64,000 nucleotides of DNA from Mucilaginibacter sp. OK283 (lineage in GTDB: Bacteria; Bacteroidota; Bacteroidia; Sphingobacteriales; Sphingobacteriaceae), in NCBI RefSeq assembly GCF_900110415.1, contig NZ_FODR01000006.1, positions 124,001 to 188,000 of the forward strand. The letters are read 5' to 3'. Shown here one piece after another: positions 1 to 9,585 of the stretch. Position numbers and translations under genes: made by a program. Numbering within the stretch: the first letter of the stretch is position 1; each line of letters begins with the position of its first letter. A model generated the notes under the pieces. That model searched no databases. It saw nothing but the letters and a program-made list of their open reading frames with translations, and was not told the origin of the DNA.

Positions 1-479
1 GTTACTGGCTGGTTAATACCGCTTGCTGTAACAGTTATAGGAACTTTTGTTAAGAAAGTATCATCCCAGTAAGTTGTAAAGAAACCCGAGCCGGACGCAT
101 ATCCAAAATAATTATAGGCATAGATATTTAAGGCCGCAGAACCGCCTATAAATACAGCGGTGTAATCGCCCGGGGCGACATTATCTGTAAAGGTACCGAA
201 TCCAGCAGCCCCCTTTTCAATACGTTGTTGACTGATTAAGGTTAAAGCAGGTTGAATTTTAAATAACATATAAACCAAAGACTGAACCGGCACTGTATCC
301 GCAGCCTGCGTAGTTAAAGAGGTAGTTTTTGCCTTGCCTATGGGCACTTGAGTTTGCGTAAACCCGGATAGGTTAAAGCTTATTGGATACAATTTAGTAG
401 TTGGTGTAACTTTTTTGTCTTTTTTACATGAAAAAAACAAGAAAGCGCAAATACAGCAGAGTAGGATTTTGGGCTTCAT
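1..479 (-). CDS. Secreted lipoprotein, function unknown (3' end outside window)
   Basis: The reading frame starts with ATG at 477-479 on the minus strand and stays open to the window edge, so the C-terminus is missing. The first residues, MKPKILLCCICAFLFFSCKK, form a lipoprotein signal peptide with lipobox F-F-S-C and a charged C-K-K-D-K start typical of Bacteroidota surface lipoproteins. The visible mature part of about 140 residues is rich in Thr, Ser and aromatic residues and looks like beta-sheet. I recognise no family. It is probably anchored in the outer membrane. Its role cannot be stated. Confidence 0.75.
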   Translation of the reverse strand, partial: MKPKILLCCICAFLFFSCKKDKKVTPTTKLYPISFNLSGFTQTQVPIGKAKTTSLTTQAADTVPVQSLVYMLFKIQPALTLISQQRIEKGAAGFGTFTDNVAPGDYTAVFIGGSAALNIYAYNYFGYASGSGFFTTYWDDTFLTKVPITVTASGINQPV

Positions 480-687
480 CGGCTTAAGTTTTGTTGTGTA
501 AATATAGTGTATATATATTTGAACTACAAAACTTTATTAATTAATAATTTATTTTTGATATGGAAACTGGTATTGGATGAAATAGATATTTAGCAGCCGG
601 CTGACGAAACCTTTCAATTTCTTTTAATGTTATCCGGAGCCTCTGCATGTTGTTATTATATTTAGGTTTTTATCAAGCTGCATAACC

Positions 688-1047
688 GTGAATAAAATAA
701 GTTTTAAAGCTTCGGTCATTATCGTATCGCTATTGATAAGCGGCACTTATGTTTTGGATAGGGTAGTTCAGCTTATTTTAAGGTCGTATTTACTAAACCA
801 TTATGATTCGCACTTCATGACCAAAAATAAATCGCAGGTTGATGCTGCCGGAATTGCTTATTGGGCATTATTTTTAGAAAGCTACTACCTTATTGTGTTC
901 CATTTATTGGTACTAACAGCTGTATTGCTGGTTTTTTTTCAGAAACAGTTAAAATTGTATAAACGCGAACTGCTGTGGGCTTATATTATAATTGTAGTTT
1001 GCTATATTGGGTATTTTGCCATTGCAAGATTATTTGTTAAACATTAA
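688..1047 (+). CDS. Small three-helix membrane protein, unknown
   Basis: This 119-residue protein has three hydrophobic stretches (about residues 7-35, 64-83 and 93-115) separated by short polar loops, so it is probably an inner-membrane protein. The proposed start is GTG at 688; no ATG gives a similar N-terminus, so the start is uncertain. The stop lies 10 bases before the VOC-family gene, and the two may be co-transcribed. No family recognised. Confidence 0.6.
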   Translation: MNKISFKASVIIVSLLISGTYVLDRVVQLILRSYLLNHYDSHFMTKNKSQVDAAGIAYWALFLESYYLIVFHLLVLTAVLLVFFQKQLKLYKRELLWAYIIIVVCYIGYFAIARLFVKH

Positions 1048-1057
1048 ACAGCGCTTT

Positions 1058-1483
1058 ATGAGTACATCAAACCAACAAATTATACCTATGCTGGCCTACG
1101 AGGATGGCATAGCCGCAATGGAATGGCTTTGCAAGGTTTTTGGTTTTACCGAGATAACCCGCATGACTGATGAGCAAGGCCGCCTGGGCCATGGCGAAAT
1201 AGCCATGGGCGAAAGCCTGGTTATGTTGGCCGAGCCCACGCCAGATTACCAAAGCCCAAAGCATCATGCGCAAAATTGTACTATAGTTGCTAAAGCTTAC
1301 GAGGTGCCCTACGTTATTAACGGGGTTTTGGTTTATGTGGATGACGTAACCCGGCATTATGAACACGCTAAAAGCAACGGCGCTACCATATTATCTGTGC
1401 CGGAAGAAGGCCACCCAGGCACCCGTTACCGCGCTGCCGATTTGGAAGGGCAGCGTTGGATGTTTATGCAGAAGGAAATTTGA
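1058..1483 (+). CDS. VOC-superfamily (glyoxalase/bleomycin-resistance fold) protein
   Basis: The 141-residue protein has the layout of a single-chain VOC protein: paired beta-alpha-beta-beta-beta modules around Y-E-D-G-I-A-A-M-E-W-L and V-D-D-V-T-R-H-Y-E-H-A, ending in D-L-E-G-Q-R-W-M-F. This resembles PhnB/YdcJ-like VOC proteins, whose substrates are mostly unknown. The start at 1058 (M-S-T-S-N-Q-Q) is preferred over the upstream in-frame ATG at 1007, because the 17 extra residues lie inside the end of the preceding gene and do not resemble the family. Substrate and reaction cannot be deduced. Confidence 0.8.
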   Translation: MSTSNQQIIPMLAYEDGIAAMEWLCKVFGFTEITRMTDEQGRLGHGEIAMGESLVMLAEPTPDYQSPKHHAQNCTIVAKAYEVPYVINGVLVYVDDVTRHYEHAKSNGATILSVPEEGHPGTRYRAADLEGQRWMFMQKEI

Positions 1484-1756
1484 AAATGAAAGAAATTTAT
1501 GACCTGGAATATTGGCAATTAAACAAAACCGTTGCAAACACAAAACGTTTTGCAACAGTTAAAATCAATTTCGTTTATCCTTAAAGTAAATTAGCAACCC
1601 CACAATGTAGATATGCTGGATGTGGAAGCTGAATACCAAAAATAATTTGCTATATAAATAGAGTATATCGGTCAAATAGTCCAATTAAGCTCTATTATGT
1701 AATTTACTTTGTAATTAAAAGTACTTTTAATATTATTGCATAAATATTCAATTGTT

Positions 1757-2287
1757 ATGGCAGCAGCAGGTCACTTTATTTTCGAGTTATTTAAAATAGC
1801 TATCCTGAGTTTTATTTACAGCGTTTTGCTGGGGATATTGCACTTGATTTTTTTGACTGCAAAAGGAATTAACCCCGTGTTTGGTAAACAAACATTTAAC
1901 CGGCTGTTTAAGATTGTTTATGCATCGCTGTTTGTGTTTTCATTTACCTATTATGGCAATCACGGCCTTGGCGATGCGGATAATATTCCGCTTGGATATG
2001 GCGAAACTATGGAGGCGGGCGATTTGCTGCCCTATTTTTGCCCGAAGGGAAAAAATCAGGTGGCTGTGAAAAATTATCTGGTGAGGGGTGACAAATTGTG
2101 CGCCACCACCTATTATGGCGTAATGGTGTACAACCTTAACACCAAACAGCTAAAAGATTTTAACAGCGATGAGCAATACAATGCATATGCAGAAAACCAT
2201 GATTTACCGCCAACTGGCCAAATGCTCGGATTCGAGCAACAATACAACGAGTACTGGAGCGGATGGCGTTTTTGGGTATTGCCTTAA
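1757..2287 (+). CDS. Hypothetical membrane-anchored protein
   Basis: The N-terminal half carries two hydrophobic helices (about residues 5-30 and 50-65 from the ATG at 1757). They are followed by a soluble part of about 100 residues rich in Tyr, Asn and Gly (for example N-I-P-L-G-Y-G-E-T-M-E and M-L-G-F-E-Q-Q-Y-N-E-Y-W). An in-frame TTG at 1736 would add seven residues, but ATG is the likelier start. No family recognised. It stands alone between a VOC gene and a ROK regulator. Confidence 0.6.
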   Translation: MAAAGHFIFELFKIAILSFIYSVLLGILHLIFLTAKGINPVFGKQTFNRLFKIVYASLFVFSFTYYGNHGLGDADNIPLGYGETMEAGDLLPYFCPKGKNQVAVKNYLVRGDKLCATTYYGVMVYNLNTKQLKDFNSDEQYNAYAENHDLPPTGQMLGFEQQYNEYWSGWRFWVLP

Positions 2288-2471
2288 GCCTGTGATTCCC
2301 ACAAATCATAAGAATTAATTTATTTATTATCAATTCATTACTTTTACCCAATTAAGCAGGCTGCTAAAAACCGTAATAAATACAGTTGCTATATTGTACT
2401 TTATTTATAATTTTATAAACTTTAATTACTTAGGCATAGCCTTTTAAAAACTTTAACTCTTATATTGTTGA

Positions 2472-3689
2472 ATGGAACTCGAAAATAAAGGTGTGAAGGG
2501 CAGTCAGCTCAAAAATATGATCATCAAAAGGCTTTATTTTAATAAAGCGATGTCATGTGCCGGACTGAGCGACTTGTTTGATAAAAGCATTCCGTCAATA
2601 GCCAAGGCCATCAATGAACTGATGCATGAAGGCTTCGTGGTTGAGCATGGGTACGCCCCTTCAAGCGGTGGCCGCCGCCCGCTCATGTATTCTGTTAAGG
2701 CCAATGCCATGTATATACTGGCCGTGGCCCTCGATCAGCTTACTGCACGTATCCAGTTGTTCGATTTGCAAAACAGCCCTGTGGCCGATATGCTTACGTT
2801 TGAGCTTAAATTACTCAATAACCCCAACGCGCTAACTATACTTACCAACCAGATTAATAGCTACATCAAAACATCGGGTGTAGCCAAAGGCAAAATTGCG
2901 GGCATCGGTATAGGTATGCCCGGCTTTATCAATGTAACCCAGGGCATTAATTATACTTACCTTGACGCCAATGGCAGCCTTACCGCTTACCTTACCGAGC
3001 ATACCGGTATTACCACCTATATTGATAACGATTCGAGCCTGATAGCGCTTGCCGAGCAAAAGTTTGGTATCGCAAAGGCGCAAACCGAAGTAATGGTAAT
3101 TAACCTGGGCTGGGGTATTGGTTTAGGGATGATTGTGAACGGGAAATTGTTCCGCGGCCATACTGGTTTTGCAGGGGAGTTAAGCCATATCCCGCTATCG
3201 GAAGATGGCTCATTATGCGAGTGCGGTAAACGCGGTTGCCTGGAGGCCGAAGCATCAATGCTGGTAGTAGCTCGTAAAGCCATCGAAGGTATTCAGCAAG
3301 GCCGTATAACCAGTTTAAAACACAATACCAACGATCACTCCAAACTTATGGGCGATGCCCTGCTGGATGCCGCCAATAACGGCGACCAGTTTGCTATAGA
3401 ATTGCTATCAGATGCCGGTTACAAAATAGGGAAGGCCCTGGCTATCCTTATCCATATCATGAATCCGGCTATTATCGTATTGAGTGGCCGTGGAGCAAAA
3501 GTTGCCAAAATATTGATGGCACCCATACAACAGGCCTTGCACAAATACTGTATCCCCCGTTTATCTGCCGGTACCGAATTACTGGTATCCGAACTCGGCT
3601 TTGATGCCGAACTGATTGGCGCCGCAGTATTGGTGATGGAAAACTTTGATAAAACCGTGAAGGCAAAAGTGGCGAAGGCTGTTGCCTGA
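2472..3689 (+). CDS. ROK-family transcriptional regulator (NagC/XylR type)
   Basis: This 405-residue protein has an N-terminal winged helix (about residues 10-65) followed by a ROK domain (about 75-395). The ROK zinc site is intact: E-L-S-H239, then C249-E-C251-G-K-R-G-C256. The sugar-site motif D-N-D is at 185-187. The phosphate-1 motif D-x-G-G-T of ROK kinases is absent near residue 82-97, as expected of regulators that bind sugars or sugar phosphates without phosphorylating them. No sugar operon is adjacent, so the effector is unknown. The length matches NagC/Mlc-type regulators. Confidence 0.9.
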   Translation: MELENKGVKGSQLKNMIIKRLYFNKAMSCAGLSDLFDKSIPSIAKAINELMHEGFVVEHGYAPSSGGRRPLMYSVKANAMYILAVALDQLTARIQLFDLQNSPVADMLTFELKLLNNPNALTILTNQINSYIKTSGVAKGKIAGIGIGMPGFINVTQGINYTYLDANGSLTAYLTEHTGITTYIDNDSSLIALAEQKFGIAKAQTEVMVINLGWGIGLGMIVNGKLFRGHTGFAGELSHIPLSEDGSLCECGKRGCLEAEASMLVVARKAIEGIQQGRITSLKHNTNDHSKLMGDALLDAANNGDQFAIELLSDAGYKIGKALAILIHIMNPAIIVLSGRGAKVAKILMAPIQQALHKYCIPRLSAGTELLVSELGFDAELIGAAVLVMENFDKTVKAKVAKAVA

Positions 3690-3913
3690 TGTGCAGATTT
3701 CAGATTTCAAATGTGCAGATGTTAGATTTGTATATCGGAAAATACTAAATGTTCTTGCGATTCGGAAATTAAGCGTTAGGGGTAGCAGCGGATACAGGCC
3801 TGCGCCTAAGGCCATGTGCACGTATGAGCGGATGACCCGGGCCGCAGGCAACGCCCAACATCTAAAATCATCGCTTTTTCATCTGCACACCTGCACATCT
3901 GAAATCTGCACAT
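3690..3913. repeat. Inverted short-word repeat (GTGCAGATTTCAGAT type)
   Basis: The gap between the ROK gene and HMG-CoA lyase begins with tandem variants of TGTGCAGATTTCAGAT (3690-3729) and ends with the reverse-complement words, such as ATCTGAAATCTGCACATCT (3881-3913). The arms touch both stop codons. The same words recur at 35818-36003. The transcript could form a long hairpin separating the two convergent genes. Confidence 0.8.
3773..3856 (+). ncRNA. Compact structured element, possibly Flavo-1-like RNA
   Basis: An 84-base GC-rich island inside an AT-rich gap. GCGTT (3773-3777) pairs with AACGC (3850-3854). Between them lie GGTAGCAGCGGATAC, a GGCC-bounded hairpin, then ATGAGCGGATGACCCGG. 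The two AGCGGA boxes around a variable hairpin recall the Flavo-1 RNA motif of Bacteroidota; this comes from memory and was not searched. A diverged second copy lies at 39244-39325. The strand is given by resemblance only. Confidence 0.4.
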
Positions 3914-4765
3914 CTACAAGAACACCCTCCCCGAATATTCCATTGCTTCCCGGAATTTGCCCATATTAAGCCCCGTGGGCTCTTTTTCGCTTTCAAGGTA
4001 TCCAATTAGGTTTTCGGTAGCAATGTTGCCTGTAAGGTCATCTGCAGCCATGGGGCAGCCGCCGTAGCCTTTAATGGCAGTATCAAACCTTTTGCAGCCA
4101 CTTTGGTACGCGGCTTCTATTTTGGGTTGCCAGGTATCGGGCGTACTGTGCAGGTGAATACCGAATTCGGTATTTGGAAATGCCAGGCAGAGTTCGGGAT
4201 AAATGCTGCTGATCTGGTCAGCTTCCGAAATGCCGATAGTATCGGCCAGGGCTATGTTATTAATTCCTTCTTTTACCAGTTTGTCTGTCCATTCATGAAT
4301 AATGCCGGCGTTCCATTCGTCGCCATACGGATTACCAAAACCCATAGATAAGTAAACGAGTAGTTTTTTGTTACTTGTCGCGGATAATTCCTGCATCCGT
4401 TTTACATTGTCGAAAGCCTGGGATAGGGTAGTATTGGTATTGCGTAGCTGAAATGTTTCTGAAATTGAAAACGGATACCCCAGGTAAGTTATTTCCGGGT
4501 GCTTTGTAGCTTCCTCGGCACCACGGTAATTGGCAATAATGGCCAGTAGTTTTGACTGTGTATTGCTTAAATTTAATTTACTCAACACCTCGGCAGTGTC
4601 CTGTAATTGCGGAATGGCTTTTGCCGACACAAAACTTCCGAAATCAATAGTATCAAAGCCCACCTGCAAAAGCAGGTTGATATAAGCTGCCTTTACATCG
4701 GTAGGGATAAAATGCACTATCCCCTGCATAGCATCGCGGGGGCACTCAGTTATTTTTATAGTCAT
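3914..4765 (-). CDS. Hydroxymethylglutaryl-CoA lyase
   Basis: The 283-residue TIM-barrel enzyme is expected to cleave HMG-CoA to acetoacetate and acetyl-CoA, the last step of leucine catabolism. Visible family features are the N-terminal E-C-P-R-D-A-M-Q strand (catalytic Arg-Asp of the HMGL-like family), the metal motif H-L-H-S-T-P-D-T-W, and the C-terminal signature G-Y-G-G-C-P-M-A, which holds the catalytic cysteine loop. It is slightly shorter than the usual 300 residues. The first residues M-T-I-K-I-T-E fit the family start. A related carboligase or lyase of the same superfamily is the only realistic alternative. Confidence 0.88.
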   Translation of the reverse strand: MTIKITECPRDAMQGIVHFIPTDVKAAYINLLLQVGFDTIDFGSFVSAKAIPQLQDTAEVLSKLNLSNTQSKLLAIIANYRGAEEATKHPEITYLGYPFSISETFQLRNTNTTLSQAFDNVKRMQELSATSNKKLLVYLSMGFGNPYGDEWNAGIIHEWTDKLVKEGINNIALADTIGISEADQISSIYPELCLAFPNTEFGIHLHSTPDTWQPKIEAAYQSGCKRFDTAIKGYGGCPMAADDLTGNIATENLIGYLESEKEPTGLNMGKFREAMEYSGRVFL

Positions 4766-4766
4766 T

Positions 4767-4899
4767 GATTGGTGAGTTGTGAATGGTGAGCAGTGAGTAG
4801 TTAATTGATTGTTAAATTTGCCCTTTTATATGCAAGCTTAAAACTTTTATTAATAATTATCAACTCGCCCATTCACCACTCACAATTCACCACTCACTA
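4767..4899. repeat. Inverted short-word repeat (GGTGAGTTGTGAATGG type)
   Basis: GGTGAGTTGTGAATGGTGAG starts at 4770 and is answered by ATTCACCACTCACAATTCAC around 4870-4889, with an AT-rich spacer of about 60 bases. The array lies between two minus-strand genes and touches the stop codon of the NADH dehydrogenase gene. Confidence 0.75.
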
Positions 4900-6210
4900 A
4901 TCTACCGTCTCCGGTAAATGCTCGTCCTCGGTTAGTCCTTCACGTTCAAACTTGCGGATAATGAGCCTGGTACCGCCGTTGTAGTTAATATAGCTGGATA
5001 CCCAGTTGATGAAAACAATTACCTTGTTACGGCCGCCCAAAAGCGATATCAGGTGCACAAACATCCAAACCAGCCAGGCAAAAAATCCCTGGAACCTGAT
5101 CTTGCCTAAATCAGCAACGGCTTTGTTGCGGCCAATAGTGGCTAACGATCCTTTGTCGAAATATTTAAACGGAGTGGTGGGCTCATGGTTAATGAGTTGC
5201 ATAATGGTTTTACCCACGTGCGCACCCATTTGTATAGCTACCTGTGCTACGCCGGGGTGTCCTTTAGGGGTTTCGTCGGTTATCATCGCTGCCACATCGC
5301 CAATGGCGAAGATGTTATCGCTACCCGCCATGCGACAAATGCTGTCAACCTTTATCCTGTTACCACGTTCAATATTGCCTTTTTCGATGCCTTCGGGTAC
5401 CACGCCCATAACCCCGGCGCTCCAGATCACGTTTTTGGTGCGGATGGTTTTGCCACCCTCAAACTTTATCTCCTTACCGTCGTAGCTTTCTACCTTTACA
5501 CCTAATAATACTTCTACGCCCATTTTGGTAAGGAAATCTTTAGCGGCGTTTGATGCCTGGTCGGAGAACGGCCCCAGTACCTTTGGCAAAAAATCTACCA
5601 GGTAAACCTTCATATCCTCTTTTTTAAGTTCGGGATAATCTTTGGTCAGTACGTGGTTACGCAGTTCGGCTAATGAGCCCGAAAGCTCAACGCCGGTAGG
5701 GCCCGCACCTACCAACACAAAGGTAAGCAGCGCTTCGCGCTCATCTTTGGACGTTTTAAGCAGGGCTTCTTCAATATTCTGAAGTACCGAGTACCGTAAG
5801 TTTAATGCCTCCGGGATTGATTTCATCGGCATCGAAAACTTTTCGATATCATGATTGCCAAAAAAGTTGGTGGTTGATCCGGTGGCAATCACCAGGTAAT
5901 CATAGGCTATCGGGCCAATGGTGGTGTCAATGGTATTGTTTTCGGCATTTACCTTTAACACCTCGGCTATTCTGAAACGGAAATTTTTTTGACCCGAAAA
6001 GTTTTTACGCAGGGAGAAGGCGATCGATTCGGATTCCAGGCCTCCCATGGCTACCTGGTATAACAATGGTTGAAAAGTGTGGTAATTATGCTTATCAAGC
6101 ATCAGCACGTCAACAGGCTTATCTGCCAGTTTTTTGGCTACCTGCAAGCCGCCAAAGCCACCACCAACTATTACTACTAAAGGGAATTTTGAACTATCTG
6201 ATGTGTTCAT
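4897..6210 (-). CDS. Type II NADH:quinone oxidoreductase (NDH-2)
   Basis: This FAD enzyme of the inner-membrane face oxidises NADH and reduces menaquinone without pumping protons. The N-terminal Rossmann motif is V-G-G-G-F-G-G-L-Q-V-A. A second dinucleotide fold includes V-G-A-G-P-T-G-V-E-L-S, then N-V-I-W-S-A-G-V, and the FAD motif F-A-I-G-D-V-A-A. Near the C-terminus a hydrophobic region (F-F-A-W-L-V-W-M-F-V-H-L) is the usual membrane anchor. The start at 6210 (M-N-T-S-D-S-S-K) is chosen over the ATG at 6246, whose 12 extra residues have no family counterpart. A generic FAD pyridine-nucleotide oxidoreductase cannot be excluded. Confidence 0.88.
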   Translation of the reverse strand: MNTSDSSKFPLVVIVGGGFGGLQVAKKLADKPVDVLMLDKHNYHTFQPLLYQVAMGGLESESIAFSLRKNFSGQKNFRFRIAEVLKVNAENNTIDTTIGPIAYDYLVIATGSTTNFFGNHDIEKFSMPMKSIPEALNLRYSVLQNIEEALLKTSKDEREALLTFVLVGAGPTGVELSGSLAELRNHVLTKDYPELKKEDMKVYLVDFLPKVLGPFSDQASNAAKDFLTKMGVEVLLGVKVESYDGKEIKFEGGKTIRTKNVIWSAGVMGVVPEGIEKGNIERGNRIKVDSICRMAGSDNIFAIGDVAAMITDETPKGHPGVAQVAIQMGAHVGKTIMQLINHEPTTPFKYFDKGSLATIGRNKAVADLGKIRFQGFFAWLVWMFVHLISLLGGRNKVIVFINWVSSYINYNGGTRLIIRKFEREGLTEDEHLPETVD

Positions 6211-6420
6211 GTGAGGGGTTATTTGTGTTCCTGTTTTAAAGTGCAAGTTTTACACTTCTGTCTGTTTTGGCAGACGCGAAGGGGCGTCTGTCTATTTTAT
6301 AGCCAACAGCACAATACCCATGCCGATGGCAATGTTTGTTATTGTTTTATGATGCAATTATACTTCATTGTAACCAATCTGCAACCCCGTCCATCGGCCT
6401 TTTTTGGTTGGGGTAGGGCT

Positions 6421-6455
6421 AAAAAAAAGGCCCCAAATGTTCTTTGGAGCCTTTT
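6421..6455 (-). terminator. Intrinsic terminator of secDF
   Basis: AAGGCCCCAAA (6427-6437) and TTTGGAGCCTT (6443-6453) form an 11-base-pair stem with one G-U pair and a five-base loop. On the minus strand it is followed by eight T residues. It lies just downstream of the secDF stop codon. Confidence 0.85.
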
Positions 6456-6476
6456 AAATAATGTCAGATTATTTTA

Positions 6477-9470
6477 TTATTTCAGGTCTTTTTTTCCAAA
6501 GTCAACTATCACAGGTGTTGCCACGCAGATAGACGAGTATGTACCGAAAATAACCCCGATTAATAATGCGAACGAGAAGCCTTTGATAACATCACCACCA
6601 AATATGAACAACACAATCAGTACGAAGATTACCGTTAATGCGGTAATAATGGTACGGCTTAATGTACTGTTGATAGCGCGGTTAATAACATCTTCCGTTT
6701 GTTCATCTTTCGATTTATGGTCAAGGAACTCGCGGATCCTGTCGAACACCACTACGGTATCGTTAATAGAGTAACCGATTACCGTTAAGATAGCGGCGAT
6801 GAACGCCTGGTCGATATCCAGCGAGAATGGTAATATGCCATTGAATAACGAGAAGAAGGATAATACCAGCAAGGCATCATGCGCGGTTGCAACCATCGCA
6901 CCCAAGCTAAACTGCCATTTACGGAAACGAATAAAGATGTATGCCGAGATCACGAGGATGGCTATCAATACCGTGTAAACAGCCGATGTTTTTAATTCCT
7001 CGGCAATGGTAGCACTCACTTTTGATTGCCCCTGGATATCGCTATCGCTTATTTTAGTTTCTGGTTTGGTTGCCAGTGCTTCAATCAACGTTTTTCTTAC
7101 CTGTACATCAACCGCAGGTGTATTTTGCTGGATAAGATAATTTGTAGTGATGCTGATTTTATCGGCATTTACAGTTTTAACCTCGGTACCGCGACCTAAT
7201 AAAGATGGATCAACAACGCTGTGAATTTGTTCGGTTGTTATGTTTTTATTAGGGAAAGTAATTATAAAGTTACGGCCGCCCTCAAAATCAACACCATAGC
7301 TAAAGCCACGTACGAATATTGAAATAATACCGGCGATAATAAATGTACCTGAGAAAATGTAGAATTTGAAACGGTTTTTAACAAACGCGTAATTAGCATT
7401 TTTAAAGGTATGTGAACTCCATGGGTTGCTGAATTTAATATCCCAACCTTTTTCAAGCATCCACTCAAATATAACCCTTGAGATTAACAGCGAACAAAAC
7501 AGTGAAGTGACAATACCAATCATCAAGGTAGTTGCAAAACCCTGGATAGGGCCCGAGCCGAAGATGAACAGGATTAAACCGGTAAGGAACGTACTGATCT
7601 GTGAATCAAGAATAGACGGCAGCGCGTGTTTGAAACCATCGGCTATAGCTATTTTTAATGATTTACCCAAAGCAAGCTCTTCACGTACACGCTCGTACAC
7701 CAACACGTTGGCATCTACCGCTATACCTAAGGTAAGTACGATACCCGCTACACCAGGTACGGTTAACACCGCACCCAAGCTGGTTAAAACACCCATCAGG
7801 AAAAATATGTTGATGATAACCGCAACCACCGCAACAGTACCTGCACGGTTATAGTAAGCAATCATGAAAACAAGTACTACTACCAAACCCAGTACGCATG
7901 ATAGCAAACTGGCGGCGATAGCTTGTTTACCTAACGATGGACCTACAACATCTTCGGATACGATGTGTGCAGGAGCAGGTAAACGACCGGCCTTTAACAC
8001 GTTGGCCAAATCCCTCGTATCTTCCTGTGTAAAGCTACCTTCAATGGACGATACACCACCCGAAATTTCGTTTTGAACGTTAGGGGCCGAGTATACGTTA
8101 TCATCCAGTACAATGGCAATAGCGCGCTTGTTAGTTGCAGCTGCCGCCTCGGCAGTAACGGCACGCCATTTTTGGGCACCTTCCGAGTTCATGATCATTA
8201 CAACCTCAGGGCTGCCTTTTTGGTTAACATCGGCCCTTGCATCGGTAATTACAGCACCAGAAAGTACCGGACCGTTTTCAGCACCGCTTAATTTAATGGC
8301 GTATAATGCAAAAGCTTTTTGTTTAGCATCCTTCATCGGCTTTACATCCCAAAGGAATTTCATATTGCGTGGGATAGCTGATTGGGCAAGTTTGCTATGC
8401 AGATAGCTATTAACCTTGGCGGTATCTTTTAACAAAGCATAACCAACAACAGGACCGATACCTAATTGCTGCTGACCGTTTTGACCTGGATATAGGTTTA
8501 ACGACATTACAGACAATAACGGATGTTGCGCAGCTAATTGCGATTTGCCGGCCAAAGCATTTGCCGAAGTATCTTTTTCAGCACTTTTTTGAACCTTGCT
8601 TAACAACGATCCTGCTTTTTTAGCAGTATCGGTTTTAGCGGCGGCGGTTGCTGTAGCTGGTGTTTTTGTAGAATCGGCTTTAGCGGCAGTTTTGTTTTTG
8701 GCACCAAGCAGGTTATCAACGGCTATAATGGTTTGGTAAGCTTCACTATTATCAAATGTTTGATAAAATTCCAGCTTTGCAGTTCCTGATAACAGTTTAC
8801 GAACGCGATCTGGTTCTTTAACACCAGGCAGCTCAATCAGGATGCGGTTTGAACTTGCCTCTAACTGAATGTTAGGCTGGGTTACGCCAAACTGGTTGAT
8901 ACGGGTATTTAAAACCGTGAACGATTGTTTTACGGCGGTGCTGGCCAAATCTCTCAGATAAGCTTCAACTTCGCTGTTGGTGGCGTTGAACTTTAAGTGG
9001 TCCTGGTTATCTTTTGTTGAAAAGATAGCGGCCAGTTTACCATCCGGATTCAGTTTCTCATACTCGCTTACAAACAGCGCGATATAATCTTTCTGGCTGG
9101 TTTTAGCGTCAGCCTGCAGTTTATCGGCGTTTGCCAAAGCCTGGTTGAATGTTGCATCGGGGTTGTCGTTCGCAATCTTGCGTACCAGCTCATCAAGCTG
9201 TATCTGCATCGTAACGTTCATACCACCTTTAAGGTCCAAACCTAATGCAAGTTCCCTTTGCAATACAAAAGCGTAAGTGTGTTTGAATATCGGATATACC
9301 GGTTGTGTAGACATTGAGTCCAGGTAAGCCTTCTCTTTTTCAGCATTCCCCTTTGCGTATGCCTTGGCATCACTCTCAACTTTTTGGGCCACCCATGTAA
9401 AAGACAGCTGGTAGATACACACAACTGCCAGCAGAATGGCGAAAAATTTAATAACCCCTTTACCTTGCAT
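6477..9470 (-). CDS. secDF: Fused protein translocase subunit SecDF
   Basis: SecD and SecF are joined in one 997-residue chain, as is usual in Bacteroidota. The protein uses the proton gradient to pull secreted proteins out of the SecYEG channel. The SecD half (about residues 1-640) has G-L-D-L-K-G-G-M-N-V, a large periplasmic region with an Ala/Lys/Thr-rich insert (about 260-300), and the helix-4 motif V-D-A-N-V-L-V-Y-E-R. The SecF half (about 680-997) has F-E-G-G-R-N-F-I and G-Y-S-I-N-D-T-V-V-V-F-D-R-I-R-E, with the conserved Asp needed for proton coupling. Twelve membrane helices are expected. Terminator downstream, TAnnTTTG box upstream. Confidence 0.97.
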   Translation of the reverse strand: MQGKGVIKFFAILLAVVCIYQLSFTWVAQKVESDAKAYAKGNAEKEKAYLDSMSTQPVYPIFKHTYAFVLQRELALGLDLKGGMNVTMQIQLDELVRKIANDNPDATFNQALANADKLQADAKTSQKDYIALFVSEYEKLNPDGKLAAIFSTKDNQDHLKFNATNSEVEAYLRDLASTAVKQSFTVLNTRINQFGVTQPNIQLEASSNRILIELPGVKEPDRVRKLLSGTAKLEFYQTFDNSEAYQTIIAVDNLLGAKNKTAAKADSTKTPATATAAAKTDTAKKAGSLLSKVQKSAEKDTSANALAGKSQLAAQHPLLSVMSLNLYPGQNGQQQLGIGPVVGYALLKDTAKVNSYLHSKLAQSAIPRNMKFLWDVKPMKDAKQKAFALYAIKLSGAENGPVLSGAVITDARADVNQKGSPEVVMIMNSEGAQKWRAVTAEAAAATNKRAIAIVLDDNVYSAPNVQNEISGGVSSIEGSFTQEDTRDLANVLKAGRLPAPAHIVSEDVVGPSLGKQAIAASLLSCVLGLVVVLVFMIAYYNRAGTVAVVAVIINIFFLMGVLTSLGAVLTVPGVAGIVLTLGIAVDANVLVYERVREELALGKSLKIAIADGFKHALPSILDSQISTFLTGLILFIFGSGPIQGFATTLMIGIVTSLFCSLLISRVIFEWMLEKGWDIKFSNPWSSHTFKNANYAFVKNRFKFYIFSGTFIIAGIISIFVRGFSYGVDFEGGRNFIITFPNKNITTEQIHSVVDPSLLGRGTEVKTVNADKISITTNYLIQQNTPAVDVQVRKTLIEALATKPETKISDSDIQGQSKVSATIAEELKTSAVYTVLIAILVISAYIFIRFRKWQFSLGAMVATAHDALLVLSFFSLFNGILPFSLDIDQAFIAAILTVIGYSINDTVVVFDRIREFLDHKSKDEQTEDVINRAINSTLSRTIITALTVIFVLIVLFIFGGDVIKGFSFALLIGVIFGTYSSICVATPVIVDFGKKDLK

Positions 9471-9522
9471 CGAATTTGTAATATGTAATTAATTAGTTTA
9501 TAAGCTATTTTTAATAAGACGG

Positions 9523-9530
9523 CAAATCTA
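9523..9530 (-). promoter_or_regulatory. Promoter -7 box of secDF
   Basis: On the minus strand TAGATTTG matches the Bacteroidota sigma-A -7 consensus TAnnTTTG, 53 bases before the secDF ATG. No convincing -33 TTTG was identified. Confidence 0.5.
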
Positions 9531-9585
9531 ATAAAATTTCGCAAGCAGAAAATTTTAAATTAAAACAAATTGATGACAAAAAATG

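Noticed and set aside
1531..1556. Hairpin GTTGCAAA / TTTGCAAC as terminator of the VOC gene
   Set aside because: The stem is only eight pairs and no T run follows.
1486..1584. 32-codon plus-strand frame after the VOC gene
   Set aside because: Short, no RBS or homology, and it ends in AT-rich DNA.
5006..5485. Plus-strand frame of 159 codons
   Set aside because: It lies wholly inside the NADH dehydrogenase gene on the other strand and has no protein-like features.
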